35,868 nucleotides of DNA from Bacillota bacterium (GTDB lineage: Bacteria > Bacillota > Sulfobacillia > JAJZYS01 > JAJYTV01), in assembly GCA_021847575.1 (NCBI GenBank), contig JAJZQO010000022.1:1-35868 (forward strand), given 5' to 3'. The translations under genes were made by a program, and so were the position numbers. Positions 11,837 through 20,078 of this stretch are shown here, one piece after another. The notes beneath the pieces were generated by a model. The model had not been told where the DNA came from and did no database searches. It worked only from the letters and a program-made list of their open reading frames with translations. The stretch's first letter is position 1; each line of letters opens with the position of its first letter.

Positions 11837-13483
11837 CTACTTCTCCTCCTTCGCCGTCTCTGCCTCCGCCACCAGCACGCGGCGCAGCACCTTGCCGCTC
11901 GCCGTGCGCGGCAGCTCGTCCCTGAACTCGAACTCGCGCGGCACCTTGTAGCCTGCCAGGCGCTCGCGGCAGTACGCCATGAGCTCCTCCGCACTGGGCC
12001 TCGCCTGCTCGCGCGGCACGATCACCGCGCGCACCTTCTGCCCGCGCCGCTCGTCCGCCATCCCGACCACCACCGCTTCCCGCACGCCGGGGTGGCGCAG
12101 CAGGATCTCCTCCACCTCGCGCGGGTAGACGTTGAAGCCGCTGACGATGATGAGATCCTTCTTGCGGTCGACGATGCTGCAGAAGCCGTCCGCGTCGATC
12201 ATGCCGAGGTCGCCTGTTCGGAGCCAGCCGTCCACCAGTACCTGGGCGGTTTCGGCGGGCTGGTTGTAGTAGCCGAGCATCACCTGGGGCCCCTTGACCG
12301 CCAGCTCCCCCACCTCGCCGGGGCCGAGCTCGCGGCTCGGGTCGTCGGGATCGAGGATGCGCTGCAAGGTATCCGGGAATGGCCGGCCGACGCTGCCCGG
12401 GCGCCGCTCGCCGAAGAGCGGGTTGCAGTGCGTCACAGGGCTCGCCTCGGTCAGGCCGTAGCCCTCGACCAGCACACCGCCCGTCACGCGTTCGAAGCGC
12501 TCCTGCAGCTCTGCGGGCAAGGGCGCGGAACCCGATATGCAGTAGCGGATGGAGCGGATGTTCCAGCGCTCGACCTCCGGCGAGTCGACAACCGCCTGGT
12601 ACATCGCCGGTGCGCCGGGGAAGAGCGTCGGCCGGAAGCGGCGCACCTCCTTCGCCGTCTCGACCGGGTTGAAGCGCGGCACGAGATCGATCTCGGCGCC
12701 CGTGCGGACGCCCAGGTTAAGCGCCACCGACATGCCGAAGACATGGAAGAAGGGCAGCACGGCGAGCACCCGCTCCTCGCCAGGCCGATAGCTCGGCAGC
12801 CAGGCCTCGGACTGCATGGCGTTCGCGACGAGGTTGCGGTGCGAGAGCATCGCCGCCTTCGGCACGCCTGTGGTGCCTCCCGTGTACTGCAGCACCGCCA
12901 CCTCGTCCGCGGGCACCGGCCCGGGCAGCACCGCCCCGCGGCCGACCGCGAGCAGACCAGAGAAGGGCAGGGCGCCCTTAGGCAGACTCGGGCTCTTCTC
13001 GCGCAGCCCCTGCAGAAAGCCGAGGAGCGGCGGCAGGTAGTCGCAGATGCGCGTGGTGACCAGGATCCGGTCCCTGGCCGCGTCGCTCAGCCGCGGCGCG
13101 ACGAGGTCGAGTGCGATGACGAACCTTGGGTCCGCGTCCGCCATCTGCACGGAGAACTCGCGCGGCGTGTAGAGCGGGTTCGTCGGCACCACCACGCCGC
13201 CCGCCCTGAGCGTGCCATAGTAGGCGATCACCATCTGCGGCGCGTTCGGCAGGACGACCGCCACGCGGTCGCCGGGCCTGAGCCCCTGCGCGATGAGACC
13301 ACGGGCGAAGCGCTCGACGAGCGCCAGCAGTTCGCGGTACGTGGTCTGCCGGCCGTAGAAGCGCAACGCGGGCCGGTCCGGAAAGCGTCGCGCGCTGTCT
13401 TCGAGCAGCTGCCAGACCGTCTTGTCGGGGTAGTCCAGATGTTTGAGCCATGGATCGATCTGCTCAGGGGTGGACACCGCCAT
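11837..13483 (-). CDS. Long-chain fatty-acid--CoA ligase (AMP-forming)
   Basis: This 548-residue adenylate-forming enzyme activates fatty acids with ATP and CoA, supplying substrate to the rest of the operon. The P-loop is YTGGTTGVPKAAMLSHRNL. The adenylation motif is EGYGLTEASP, the hinge region is DGWLRTGDLG then IVDRKKDLIIVSGFNVYP, and the catalytic lysine is near the end in PRTASGKVLRR. ATG 13483 was chosen over longer in-frame extensions because it starts five bases after the upstream stop with GGGAG in the right place and gives normal family length. Substrate could also be a branched or aromatic acid, but the neighbours favour fatty acids. Confidence 0.93.
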   Translation of the reverse strand: MAVSTPEQIDPWLKHLDYPDKTVWQLLEDSARRFPDRPALRFYGRQTTYRELLALVERFARGLIAQGLRPGDRVAVVLPNAPQMVIAYYGTLRAGGVVVPTNPLYTPREFSVQMADADPRFVIALDLVAPRLSDAARDRILVTTRICDYLPPLLGFLQGLREKSPSLPKGALPFSGLLAVGRGAVLPGPVPADEVAVLQYTGGTTGVPKAAMLSHRNLVANAMQSEAWLPSYRPGEERVLAVLPFFHVFGMSVALNLGVRTGAEIDLVPRFNPVETAKEVRRFRPTLFPGAPAMYQAVVDSPEVERWNIRSIRYCISGSAPLPAELQERFERVTGGVLVEGYGLTEASPVTHCNPLFGERRPGSVGRPFPDTLQRILDPDDPSRELGPGEVGELAVKGPQVMLGYYNQPAETAQVLVDGWLRTGDLGMIDADGFCSIVDRKKDLIIVSGFNVYPREVEEILLRHPGVREAVVVGMADERRGQKVRAVIVPREQARPSAEELMAYCRERLAGYKVPREFEFRDELPRTASGKVLRRVLVAEAETAKEEK

Positions 13484-13488
13484 GGTAC

Positions 13489-15456
13489 TCACTCCCTTCC
13501 GGATTCCGACACCACCTCCGGCGCCAGTTGCGCCCAGAGGATCTCCGCGATGTCCTGCACCTCGCCGCCACCCTCCGCCTTGACTCCGTCGGTGAGCATG
13601 CTGAGGCAGAACGGGCAGCCGGTCGCCACCAGCTCGGCGCCGGTCGCCACGGCCTCCTTGGCGCGCAGCCGGTTGACGCGGGGCGGCCCCTCCTCGCGGA
13701 ACGCCCAGCCGCCCCCGGCGCCGCAGCAGAACGAATCGGGGCCGTGATGCGCCATCTCGACGAGCTCGCCCCCGGCTGTGCGCAGCACCTCGCGCGGCGC
13801 CGCGAAGACGCCCTCGTAGCGGCCCAGGTAGCAGGGATCGTGGTAGGTGATGCGGCGGCCGCCGGCTGCGGCCCTCAGGCGTCCCGTCACGAGCGCCTGC
13901 TGCAGGTACTCGCTGTGGTGCACCACCTCGAAGTCGGCGCCGAACGCCCTGTACTCGTCGCCCAGCTGGTGCAGGCAGTGCGGGCACATCGTCACGATCC
14001 GCCGCGGGGCCACCTCGGTCAGTGTCTTGACGTTCGCCTCGGCCTGCATCTGGTAGAGATACTCCTGGCCGGCGCGGCGCGCGGGATCACCGGTGCAGCT
14101 CTCGCGCCGGCCCAGCACCTTGACGTCCTCGCCCATCGCGAGCAGGAGCTGGGCGAGAGCGCGCGCCACCTTCTGCGCGCGGGGGTCGAACGCGCCGGCA
14201 CAGCCTACCCAGAGCAGCGTCTCGCAGCTCTCGCCCGGCTGCCACTCCTTGAGCGGCAGGCCCTCCAGCCACGTGGTGCGGCTGGCCTGCGCCCCGCGGA
14301 AGGGATGGCCGCGCTCCTCGATGCCCTGCACCGCCTCGGCGAGGCCAGCCGGCAGCTCGCCCTCCTCCATGACGCGGAAGCGGCGCATGCCGACGATCTT
14401 GGGTACGTGCTCGATATCGACCGGGCAGGCCTCCATGCATGCGCGGCAGGTGGTGCAGGCGAACAGCGTCTCGTCCTTGATCGTCGCCGTGAGCGGTTCC
14501 TGCGGCCTCAGGTGCGCGTGCTCGCGCAGGTCGAGGATCACCTTCTTCGGCGAGAGCGGCTTGCCCGACGCCGTCGCAGGGCAGACCTCCTCGCAGCGTC
14601 CGCACTCGGTGCAGGCGTCGAGGTCGACAAGGTCCTTGACCGTGAGGTCCGAGAGCATGTTGACGCCGAGGCGCTCGGCATGCTCGAGGTCCGGCGTCTC
14701 GAGCCGTGTGGCGCCCGCGGGATCCGAGAGCAGGATGGCGACCGGGGCCATGAAGAGGTGGAAGAGCTTGCTGTAGGGGATGGCCCCGAGGAAGCTGAAC
14801 GCGAGCAGCAGGTGGAACCACCAGAGCGAGCGGTGGATGATCAGCGCCGCGGGGATGCCGAGATGCATGTCGGCGTAGAGCCTGCTCAGGCCGTAGCCGA
14901 CGAAGCTGTAGGCGCCCCAGGGATCGTGCGTCGCGTAGATGCGCAGCGACTGGAGCACGAAGCCTGTGATCAGGATGATCAGCAGCGTGAACGGCACGAG
15001 GAAGTCCGCGGGCTCCCGCCCGAGCGCCCACGGCCGCAAGCCGTAGCGCCGGATGAGGAAGACCGCGAGCGCGACGATGCCGGCGAGACCGGCCGCGTCG
15101 AGCGTCGCCGACTCGAACCAGAGGTAGAAGGCGCCCTGCATCACGGGGAGGCCGAAGTCCGCCTTCAGGGCGACGACGCAGGTGCCGATGAACAGCAGGC
15201 CGAAGGCGACGGCCAGAGCCAGGTGGGCGTAGCCCTGCAGGGGCCTGCGCACCACCCTGGTCTGCAGTCCGGCGTGGCTCAGCAGCCGGCGCAGGCGCGG
15301 CCGCCACGGCCGCAGCTGCACCCTGCGCCCCAGCGCCCAGACACGCCAGCGGCGCCATACGCCGTAGACGAAGACGAGGACGAGGATGGCGAAGGGCAGG
15401 TACATCCAGGCGTGGCCCGGTACGTTCCAGTAGACGACGCGGTGCGGAATGCCCAC
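13489..15456 (-). CDS. Membrane Fe-S oxidoreductase, ETF:(mena)quinone oxidoreductase type (FadF/EMO-like, CCG domains)
   Basis: This 655-residue protein combines a membrane domain, a bacterial ferredoxin domain and two CCG domains. Residues 1-245 hold several membrane helices with histidines suited to heme b, resembling the nitrate reductase gamma subunit. Two [4Fe-4S] motifs follow: C282, C285, C288, C292 and C334, C337, C340, C344. The C-terminal half carries heterodisulfide-reductase-like CCG motifs, including CPHCLHQ, FCCGAGGG and GCPFCLSM. Related proteins beside etfBA (FadF of Bacillus, EMO of syntrophs) pass electrons from reduced ETF to menaquinone. The GTG start at 15456 has GGAGGG upstream and lies three bases after the etfA stop. 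The place directly after etfBA strongly supports that role. Confidence 0.9.
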   Translation of the reverse strand: MGIPHRVVYWNVPGHAWMYLPFAILVLVFVYGVWRRWRVWALGRRVQLRPWRPRLRRLLSHAGLQTRVVRRPLQGYAHLALAVAFGLLFIGTCVVALKADFGLPVMQGAFYLWFESATLDAAGLAGIVALAVFLIRRYGLRPWALGREPADFLVPFTLLIILITGFVLQSLRIYATHDPWGAYSFVGYGLSRLYADMHLGIPAALIIHRSLWWFHLLLAFSFLGAIPYSKLFHLFMAPVAILLSDPAGATRLETPDLEHAERLGVNMLSDLTVKDLVDLDACTECGRCEEVCPATASGKPLSPKKVILDLREHAHLRPQEPLTATIKDETLFACTTCRACMEACPVDIEHVPKIVGMRRFRVMEEGELPAGLAEAVQGIEERGHPFRGAQASRTTWLEGLPLKEWQPGESCETLLWVGCAGAFDPRAQKVARALAQLLLAMGEDVKVLGRRESCTGDPARRAGQEYLYQMQAEANVKTLTEVAPRRIVTMCPHCLHQLGDEYRAFGADFEVVHHSEYLQQALVTGRLRAAAGGRRITYHDPCYLGRYEGVFAAPREVLRTAGGELVEMAHHGPDSFCCGAGGGWAFREEGPPRVNRLRAKEAVATGAELVATGCPFCLSMLTDGVKAEGGGEVQDIAEILWAQLAPEVVSESGRE

Positions 15457-15459
15457 GGA

Positions 15460-16377
15460 CTAGCCCTCCAAGGCCTTTTGCAGGTGTGGCCAGAGCTGGT
15501 ACCAGTCGGCCACGACGCCGATGTCGGCCGCCTCGAAGATCGGCGCGTGCTCGTCGCGGTTGACCGCGATGACGAGTCGGCTGCCCGACATGCCGCTCAG
15601 GTGCTGGCTCGCGCCGGAGATGCCGATCGCGAGATAGAGCTCCGGGGCCACCTTGCGCCCGGTGATGCCCACCTGCTGCGCCGGGCTGGCCCAGCCCTCG
15701 TCGACCGCCGCGCGCGATGCGCCGAGCGATGCGCCGAGCATCCGCGCGAAGGGCCTGAGGCTCTCGTATCCCTCGGCGCTGCCCAGGCCGCGGCCGCCGG
15801 AGACGATCACCTTGGCGCGGCCGAGGTCGTCGCCGGCCGTGTCGCGCACCGTCTTGCGCTCCTGTCCGCCCTCGGGCAGCTCGCCGAGTTGCACCTCCGC
15901 TGCGCTTCCCGCAGGGGGCTCCGCCGCCGGGAAGGCCCCGGCGCGCAGAGCGGCGACGACGCCGCCCGTCGCACGCACCCGTACGTAGGCCTTACCGCCG
16001 TAGGCGCCCTTGCGCAGCACGACCGCCTCGCCTGCGAGCTCGACCGCGTCGACGTCGCGCACGGCACTCATGCCGAAGTGGCCCGCGAGGCGCGCGCCGA
16101 TCATCTCGAAAAGGGGCCCTTCCGGCATCAGCAGAAGCCCCGGCGCCTGGTCGCCCAGGAGCCGCAGCGCTGCTGCATAGGCCATCTCGGGATCAGGGTC
16201 GGCGAGGGCCGCGTGGACGCCGAGCCGCACCTCTCCCATCGCTGCGACGGCCGGCTGGGCAGCGGGCGCGAGCAGGAGAGTCTGCGCCTCGCCGCCGAGC
16301 TGCGCCATCAGACCCATCGCCTCGCGGACCGGGGCCTCGCCCACGTCCTGCAGATGCGCAAGCACCGCGATACGCAT
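15460..16377 (-). CDS. etfA: Electron transfer flavoprotein alpha subunit
   Basis: EtfA binds the FAD that accepts electrons from acyl-CoA dehydrogenases. The 305-residue product has the N-terminal alpha/beta domain and the conserved C-terminal FAD domain: VSGGRGLG, then SRAAVDEGW, then the long signature around QVGITGRKVAPELYLAIGIS and SGASQHL, and finally AVNRDEHAPIFEAADIGVV. The ATG overlaps the etfB TGA by one base (TGATG). No extra ferredoxin domain is present. Whether the protein is a simple carrier or a bifurcating type cannot be settled by eye, but the downstream membrane reductase suggests a carrier to quinone. Confidence 0.96.
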   Translation of the reverse strand: MRIAVLAHLQDVGEAPVREAMGLMAQLGGEAQTLLLAPAAQPAVAAMGEVRLGVHAALADPDPEMAYAAALRLLGDQAPGLLLMPEGPLFEMIGARLAGHFGMSAVRDVDAVELAGEAVVLRKGAYGGKAYVRVRATGGVVAALRAGAFPAAEPPAGSAAEVQLGELPEGGQERKTVRDTAGDDLGRAKVIVSGGRGLGSAEGYESLRPFARMLGASLGASRAAVDEGWASPAQQVGITGRKVAPELYLAIGISGASQHLSGMSGSRLVIAVNRDEHAPIFEAADIGVVADWYQLWPHLQKALEG

Positions 16378-17141
16378 CAGTTGCCACCTCCCGCGACCAG
16401 GAACCGTCTGAGCTCGGCCGCGAGGCCGGCCGCCTGCTGCGCCGCGTCGCCCGTGATCATCCGGCCCTGGCGCGTCACCTGCGCCTGGGCGATCTCGGCG
16501 ATCTCCAGGGAGGGCTCGGCCGCAGCCTGCAGCACATCGATCGGCTTGCGGTTCGCAAGCATGACATCCTTCACCTTGGGCAGGCGCATCAGGGTGAGGG
16601 GGCCGTTCGTGACGCTCACGACGAGCGGCGCCACCCGCAGGCTCTCCTCGTAGCCGCCCGCGATCTCGCGCCGAAGGCGCAGGTTCGCCCCGACCACCTC
16701 GGCGTGCTGCACGAGCGGCGCGAAGGGCAGATCCATCAGCCCCGCGAAGAGGCCCGCCGTGACGCCCATGTCCCAGTCCCCGGCCTGGCGGCCGAAGACA
16801 TAGACGTCAGCCCCGCCCGCCTCCTCTGCCGCGGCCTTGAGCCGCCGCGCGACAGCCAGCGGATCCTGGAAACCTGCCGGGGCGTCGACGCGCACGGCGC
16901 GCTCGGCGCCGAGGGCCAAGGCCTTGCGCAAAGCGATGTCCTGCGCCGCGTCGCCCATGGCGACGGCGACGAAGCCCCCCGCCGAGGCCTGCGCGATCTG
17001 TACCGACAGTTCGAGCGCATTGCCTTCGAACGGCCCGAGCACCGTGGCGACCTCGCCGCTCTCGACCTTGCCGGCGAAGCGGATGGCGCCCGGCGGCGCC
17101 TCCGGGTCGAGAATCGCCTTGAGGAAACAGATGATGCGCAT
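16377..17141 (-). CDS. etfB: Electron transfer flavoprotein beta subunit
   Basis: EtfB is the partner of EtfA and carries AMP or a second flavin. The 254-residue protein starts MRIICFLKAILDPE and holds the family segments ALELSVQIA, ALALGAERAVRV, VFGRQAGDWDMGVTAGLFAGL, and the signature LPFAPLVQ plus LPKVKDVMLANRKPI. The start is ATG 17141, overlapping the acyl-CoA dehydrogenase TGA by one base; a longer in-frame extension to 17252 lies inside that gene and is rejected. It sits between the dehydrogenases that donate electrons and the membrane reductase that accepts them. Confidence 0.95.
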   Translation of the reverse strand: MRIICFLKAILDPEAPPGAIRFAGKVESGEVATVLGPFEGNALELSVQIAQASAGGFVAVAMGDAAQDIALRKALALGAERAVRVDAPAGFQDPLAVARRLKAAAEEAGGADVYVFGRQAGDWDMGVTAGLFAGLMDLPFAPLVQHAEVVGANLRLRREIAGGYEESLRVAPLVVSVTNGPLTLMRLPKVKDVMLANRKPIDVLQAAAEPSLEIAEIAQAQVTRQGRMITGDAAQQAAGLAAELRRFLVAGGGN

Positions 17142-18361
17142 CAGAGTCCCACCTTCGCACCGATTTCGTCGAACAGCCTGCGTGCGACGACGAGGCGCTG
17201 AACCTGCGCGGTGCCCTCGAACAGGTCGAAGACGCGGATGTCGCGGAACCACTTCTCCAGGAGCGCGTCCGGCTGCTCGCCCGAGTCGGCCGTCAGTTCC
17301 AGCGCCTCGCGGCAGATCTGCACCGCCTGACTGCCCGCATAGGCCTTGGCCATCGACGCGGCGCGGCTCTGGGGCTGGCGCGCGTCGGCCAGGTACGCCG
17401 ACTTCCAGGTCAGGAGGCGCGCCGCGCGCACGCGGCGGTCCATGTCGTCCAGGCTCTCCTCAAGCGCGCGGTAGCGCGGCAAGGCCCGCCCGAGCATGTA
17501 GCGCTCCTGCACCAGCTCGCGGGTGCGCTCGGCGGCGGCGCGCGCGATGCCAACGGCCATCGCCGCGACCAGCGGACGGGTGGAGTCGAAGGTGGCCATC
17601 GCCACCTTGAAGCCTTCCTGGCTCAGCTGGCGCTCGTAGTGGGCACGCCCGCCGAGCAGGTTCTCCTCCGGCACGAAGCAGTCCTGGAAGACGAGTTCCG
17701 CCGTGTCGCTCGCCCGCAGGCCCAGCTTGTGGTGCTTGCGCCCTACGCTGAAGCCTTCCCTGCCGCGCTCCACGACGAACGTGCGATGTCCTGCGCGCCC
17801 AAGCTCGGGGTCCACTGTCGCGAACACGACGACCCAGTCGGCGCGGCTGCCGTTCGTGATGAACGTCTTGGTGCCGGTGATGCGGAAGCCGCCGGGCACT
17901 TCCTCGCAGCGCGCGCGGATGCCCGCGACGTCGGAACCGGCCTCGGGCTCCGTCAGGGCGTAGGCGCCGAAATGCGGACGGCTCCTGTCCTGAAAGACGG
18001 CGAAGAAGCGCTCGCGCTGCTCCGGGGTGCCGATGAAGCTCACCGGCGGTCCGCCGAGGCCTGGTCCCGGCAGCGAGAGCATGAACGACGCGTCGCCCCA
18101 GGAGAGCTCCTCCGAAGCGAGGACGGCGGTGCGCAGCGTCTGGGGCTCCGTCTTGCCGCCCTCCGCGGGGCGCGGCGAGCCGGGGTCGCGCGGCATCATC
18201 TCGGTGGAGATGCCCGCGCGGTCGAGCACGCTGTAGAAGTCGGGCTGGATGTCGGCCATGCGGTCCGCCTCCAGCGAACGGGGTCGGATCTCCGTTTCGG
18301 CGAAGTAGTGCAGGTAGGCGCGAATCGTCTGCTCCTTCGTGGACTCGGCGAAATCAGGCAA
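17141..18361 (-). CDS. Acyl-CoA dehydrogenase, catalytic subunit
   Basis: This flavoenzyme introduces the trans-2 double bond into acyl-CoA and passes electrons to ETF. The 406-residue product has the FAD/substrate motifs ALTEPEAGSDVAGI and ITGTKTFITNGSRADW, the C-terminal helical domain, and the catalytic base in LFEGTAQVQRLVVAR (E of EGT). The start is a TTG at 18361, with AGGAGG nine bases upstream, overlapping the preceding dehydrogenase gene by eight bases. A longer frame to 18451 is inside that gene. With the adjacent divergent homologue it probably forms a heteromeric enzyme. Confidence 0.93.
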   Translation of the reverse strand: MPDFAESTKEQTIRAYLHYFAETEIRPRSLEADRMADIQPDFYSVLDRAGISTEMMPRDPGSPRPAEGGKTEPQTLRTAVLASEELSWGDASFMLSLPGPGLGGPPVSFIGTPEQRERFFAVFQDRSRPHFGAYALTEPEAGSDVAGIRARCEEVPGGFRITGTKTFITNGSRADWVVVFATVDPELGRAGHRTFVVERGREGFSVGRKHHKLGLRASDTAELVFQDCFVPEENLLGGRAHYERQLSQEGFKVAMATFDSTRPLVAAMAVGIARAAAERTRELVQERYMLGRALPRYRALEESLDDMDRRVRAARLLTWKSAYLADARQPQSRAASMAKAYAGSQAVQICREALELTADSGEQPDALLEKWFRDIRVFDLFEGTAQVQRLVVARRLFDEIGAKVGL

Positions 18362-19391
18362 TGCCCTGCGCCTCCTCTCGCGTCTGGCTTGCGAGCGCGG
18401 CCTGGCCGAGCGCGGTGCGGTTTCCGGCCAGGGCCGACAGCGTCTCGACATCCCGCAGCCAGCGCTCGGCGGGATGGTCGTCCACGAAGCCGTGGCCGCC
18501 CAGCGTGCCGACGCAGGTGTTGACGGCGAGGAACGCGGCGTCCTTCGCGGCCCGCAGGGCCTGGGCGGCCAGCTTGAATGCGTCCTCGCCGGCGGCGTGG
18601 CGCCATGCCGCCTCCTGCCAGAGCAGTTCGGCTGCCTCGTTCTCCATCGCCACCTCCGCCAGCGGGAAGGCGATGCCCTGGAAGCTGCCGATCAGTCGGC
18701 CGAAAGCCTTGCGCTGCGCGGCGTAGTCCCGCGCATAGGCGAGCGCCGCCCGGCCGTAGCCGTGGAAGAAGGGGGCCGTGTAGAGGAACAGTGCCGTGCG
18801 CTCGGGGCCCGCGCAGGGACCGAGCGGCTCCGCCTCCGCCTGCGCCGTCACGCGGCACAGCCGCAGCGGGCTGAGGCCCATCGCGGTGACCGGCTGCAGT
18901 TCCATGCCTGCGCCTTCGACGCGGCAGAAGCGGTCGCCGTCGCCCGTGGCCGCAATCGCGAGGAAGGACGCGACGTTCTCACCAAAGGCGACGAAGCCGG
19001 CGCTCCCTGCGATCTGCCCGCCGGCGAGGCGCAGACTCTGCGGGCGGCGGTAGCCGAGATGACCCTCACCGCCGTCGACAAGCGCCGTGCCTGCAGGCTG
19101 GCCGAAAAGGCCGGCCGCCTCCGGCAGCAGCAACGCTGTGCCGATCGTCGGCGCCTCCTGCACGAGGCTGGCCACGGCGTGCCCGACCGAGAGGGCCGGC
19201 AGGCCCAGGCCACCCTGCTCCGCGCTGCGGTGCAGGTCCAGCAGCCCGAGTTCGCTCACCTGCGTCCTGAGCGCCTGCGGAATCTTGCCGGACTCCGCCG
19301 CCTCGCGCTCGGCCGGCGCCGCCGCGTGTCCGAACTCCCGCGCCAGCTCCGCGACCGCCTGGCTGTCTTCGTCCCAGTCAAAGCGGAACAT
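18354..19391 (-). CDS. Divergent acyl-CoA dehydrogenase lacking the catalytic glutamate
   Basis: This 345-residue protein has the three-domain acyl-CoA dehydrogenase fold, but it is shorter and degenerate. The C-terminal domain keeps ARDYAAQRKAFGRLIGSFQG and the helix with LGGHGFVDDHPAERWLRD. Where active enzymes have E-G-T, it reads SALAGNRTAL, so the catalytic base is missing. The FAD-contact motif TEPxxGS is also not recognisable in the middle domain. Such inactive subunits pair with an active one in the alpha2beta2 FadE enzymes of actinobacterial sterol degradation. It is the first structural gene after the TetR gene, with a one-base gap. The pairing is inferred from overlap and motif loss. 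Confidence 0.85.
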   Translation of the reverse strand: MFRFDWDEDSQAVAELAREFGHAAAPAEREAAESGKIPQALRTQVSELGLLDLHRSAEQGGLGLPALSVGHAVASLVQEAPTIGTALLLPEAAGLFGQPAGTALVDGGEGHLGYRRPQSLRLAGGQIAGSAGFVAFGENVASFLAIAATGDGDRFCRVEGAGMELQPVTAMGLSPLRLCRVTAQAEAEPLGPCAGPERTALFLYTAPFFHGYGRAALAYARDYAAQRKAFGRLIGSFQGIAFPLAEVAMENEAAELLWQEAAWRHAAGEDAFKLAAQALRAAKDAAFLAVNTCVGTLGGHGFVDDHPAERWLRDVETLSALAGNRTALGQAALASQTREEAQGIA

Positions 19392-19392
19392 G

Positions 19393-19965
19393 CTACTCGC
19401 CTCTCCTTCTCATCCCGTCGAGAAACGTCGCCGCAAACTGCCGCCCGATCTCCGCGGGCGTCAGCCTGCCGTCGCTCTGGTACCAGCGATGCGCCCAGTT
19501 GAGCGCGCCGAGCAGCATCAGCGCGGCGACCGCGGGGTCCCGCGGCTCGAATTCGCCCGCCGTGATGCCCTCGGCGATCAGGTCCGCGACGAGGCGGTTG
19601 TAGCGCCTCGTCATGCCGCGCACCTGCGCCGCCAGTTCGTCCGGCACGTAGTGGGACTCGCGCACCAGCACCGTGACACGCTCGGGTGCGGCGCAAAGCC
19701 GCTGCACGTGCGCCTCGATGACGCGCCTGAGCCGCTCGGCCGCCGAGCCGCCCTCGCCGGCGATCCGCTCGCCGTCCCCGAGGTAGCCCGCGATGGTCTC
19801 CTCCGCCAGTGTGCGCAGGAGCACGTCTTTCGCGGTCACGTAGTGGTAGAGGCTGCCCTTCTTGAGCCCGACGGCGTGCGCAATGTCGTCCATCGTCGTC
19901 GCGTGGTAGCCATGCGTGTGGAAAAGGTCCGCGGCCGCGCCGAGGATTTCGGCGGATCTCGCCAC
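19393..19965 (-). CDS. TetR-family regulator of the beta-oxidation operon (FadR/KstR2-like role)
   Basis: The 190-residue protein has an N-terminal TetR helix-turn-helix: AADLFHTHGYHATTMDDIA, then VGLKKGSLYHYVTAKDVLL (about residues 11-49). A ligand-binding helical domain follows. Regulators of this sort are released from DNA by acyl-CoA and repress beta-oxidation genes. The GTG start at 19965 follows a G-rich ribosome binding site. A palindrome of TetR-operator type lies 17-30 bases upstream of the start, so it probably represses itself and the ten genes behind it. The ligand is inferred only from the operon. Confidence 0.92.
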   Translation of the reverse strand: MARSAEILGAAADLFHTHGYHATTMDDIAHAVGLKKGSLYHYVTAKDVLLRTLAEETIAGYLGDGERIAGEGGSAAERLRRVIEAHVQRLCAAPERVTVLVRESHYVPDELAAQVRGMTRRYNRLVADLIAEGITAGEFEPRDPAVAALMLLGALNWAHRWYQSDGRLTPAEIGRQFAATFLDGMRRRGE

Positions 19966-19981
19966 CGCCCCACCCCCTTCA

Positions 19982-19995
19982 ACCGACTGGTCGGT
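19982..19995 (-). promoter_or_regulatory. Predicted TetR operator in front of the beta-oxidation operon
   Basis: ACCGAC (19982-19987), a TG spacer and GTCGGT (19990-19995) form a palindrome with perfect 6-base arms. This GACCGAC/GTCGGTC type of site is typical of TetR regulators of acyl-CoA metabolism. It lies between the FUSC gene and the TetR start, overlapping where the operon promoter should be. No confident -10/-35 pair could be picked. Confidence 0.65.
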
Positions 19996-20078
19996 CGAAC
20001 ATTTCGCGTGGCTCCGCCGTGATTCCTTCTACCGCGGCAAAAAGAATTCGGGCCGCAGGACACCCCGCACGCCTACCC

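Noticed and set aside
13450-16653. Very long open frame (over 1,000 codons) on the plus strand
   Set aside because: It is the antisense shadow of etfB, etfA and the Fe-S oxidoreductase genes. High GC removes stop codons, and the translation is Arg/His/Ala-rich with no family features. The same holds for other long opposite-strand frames, such as 2173-4221 and 5193-6401.
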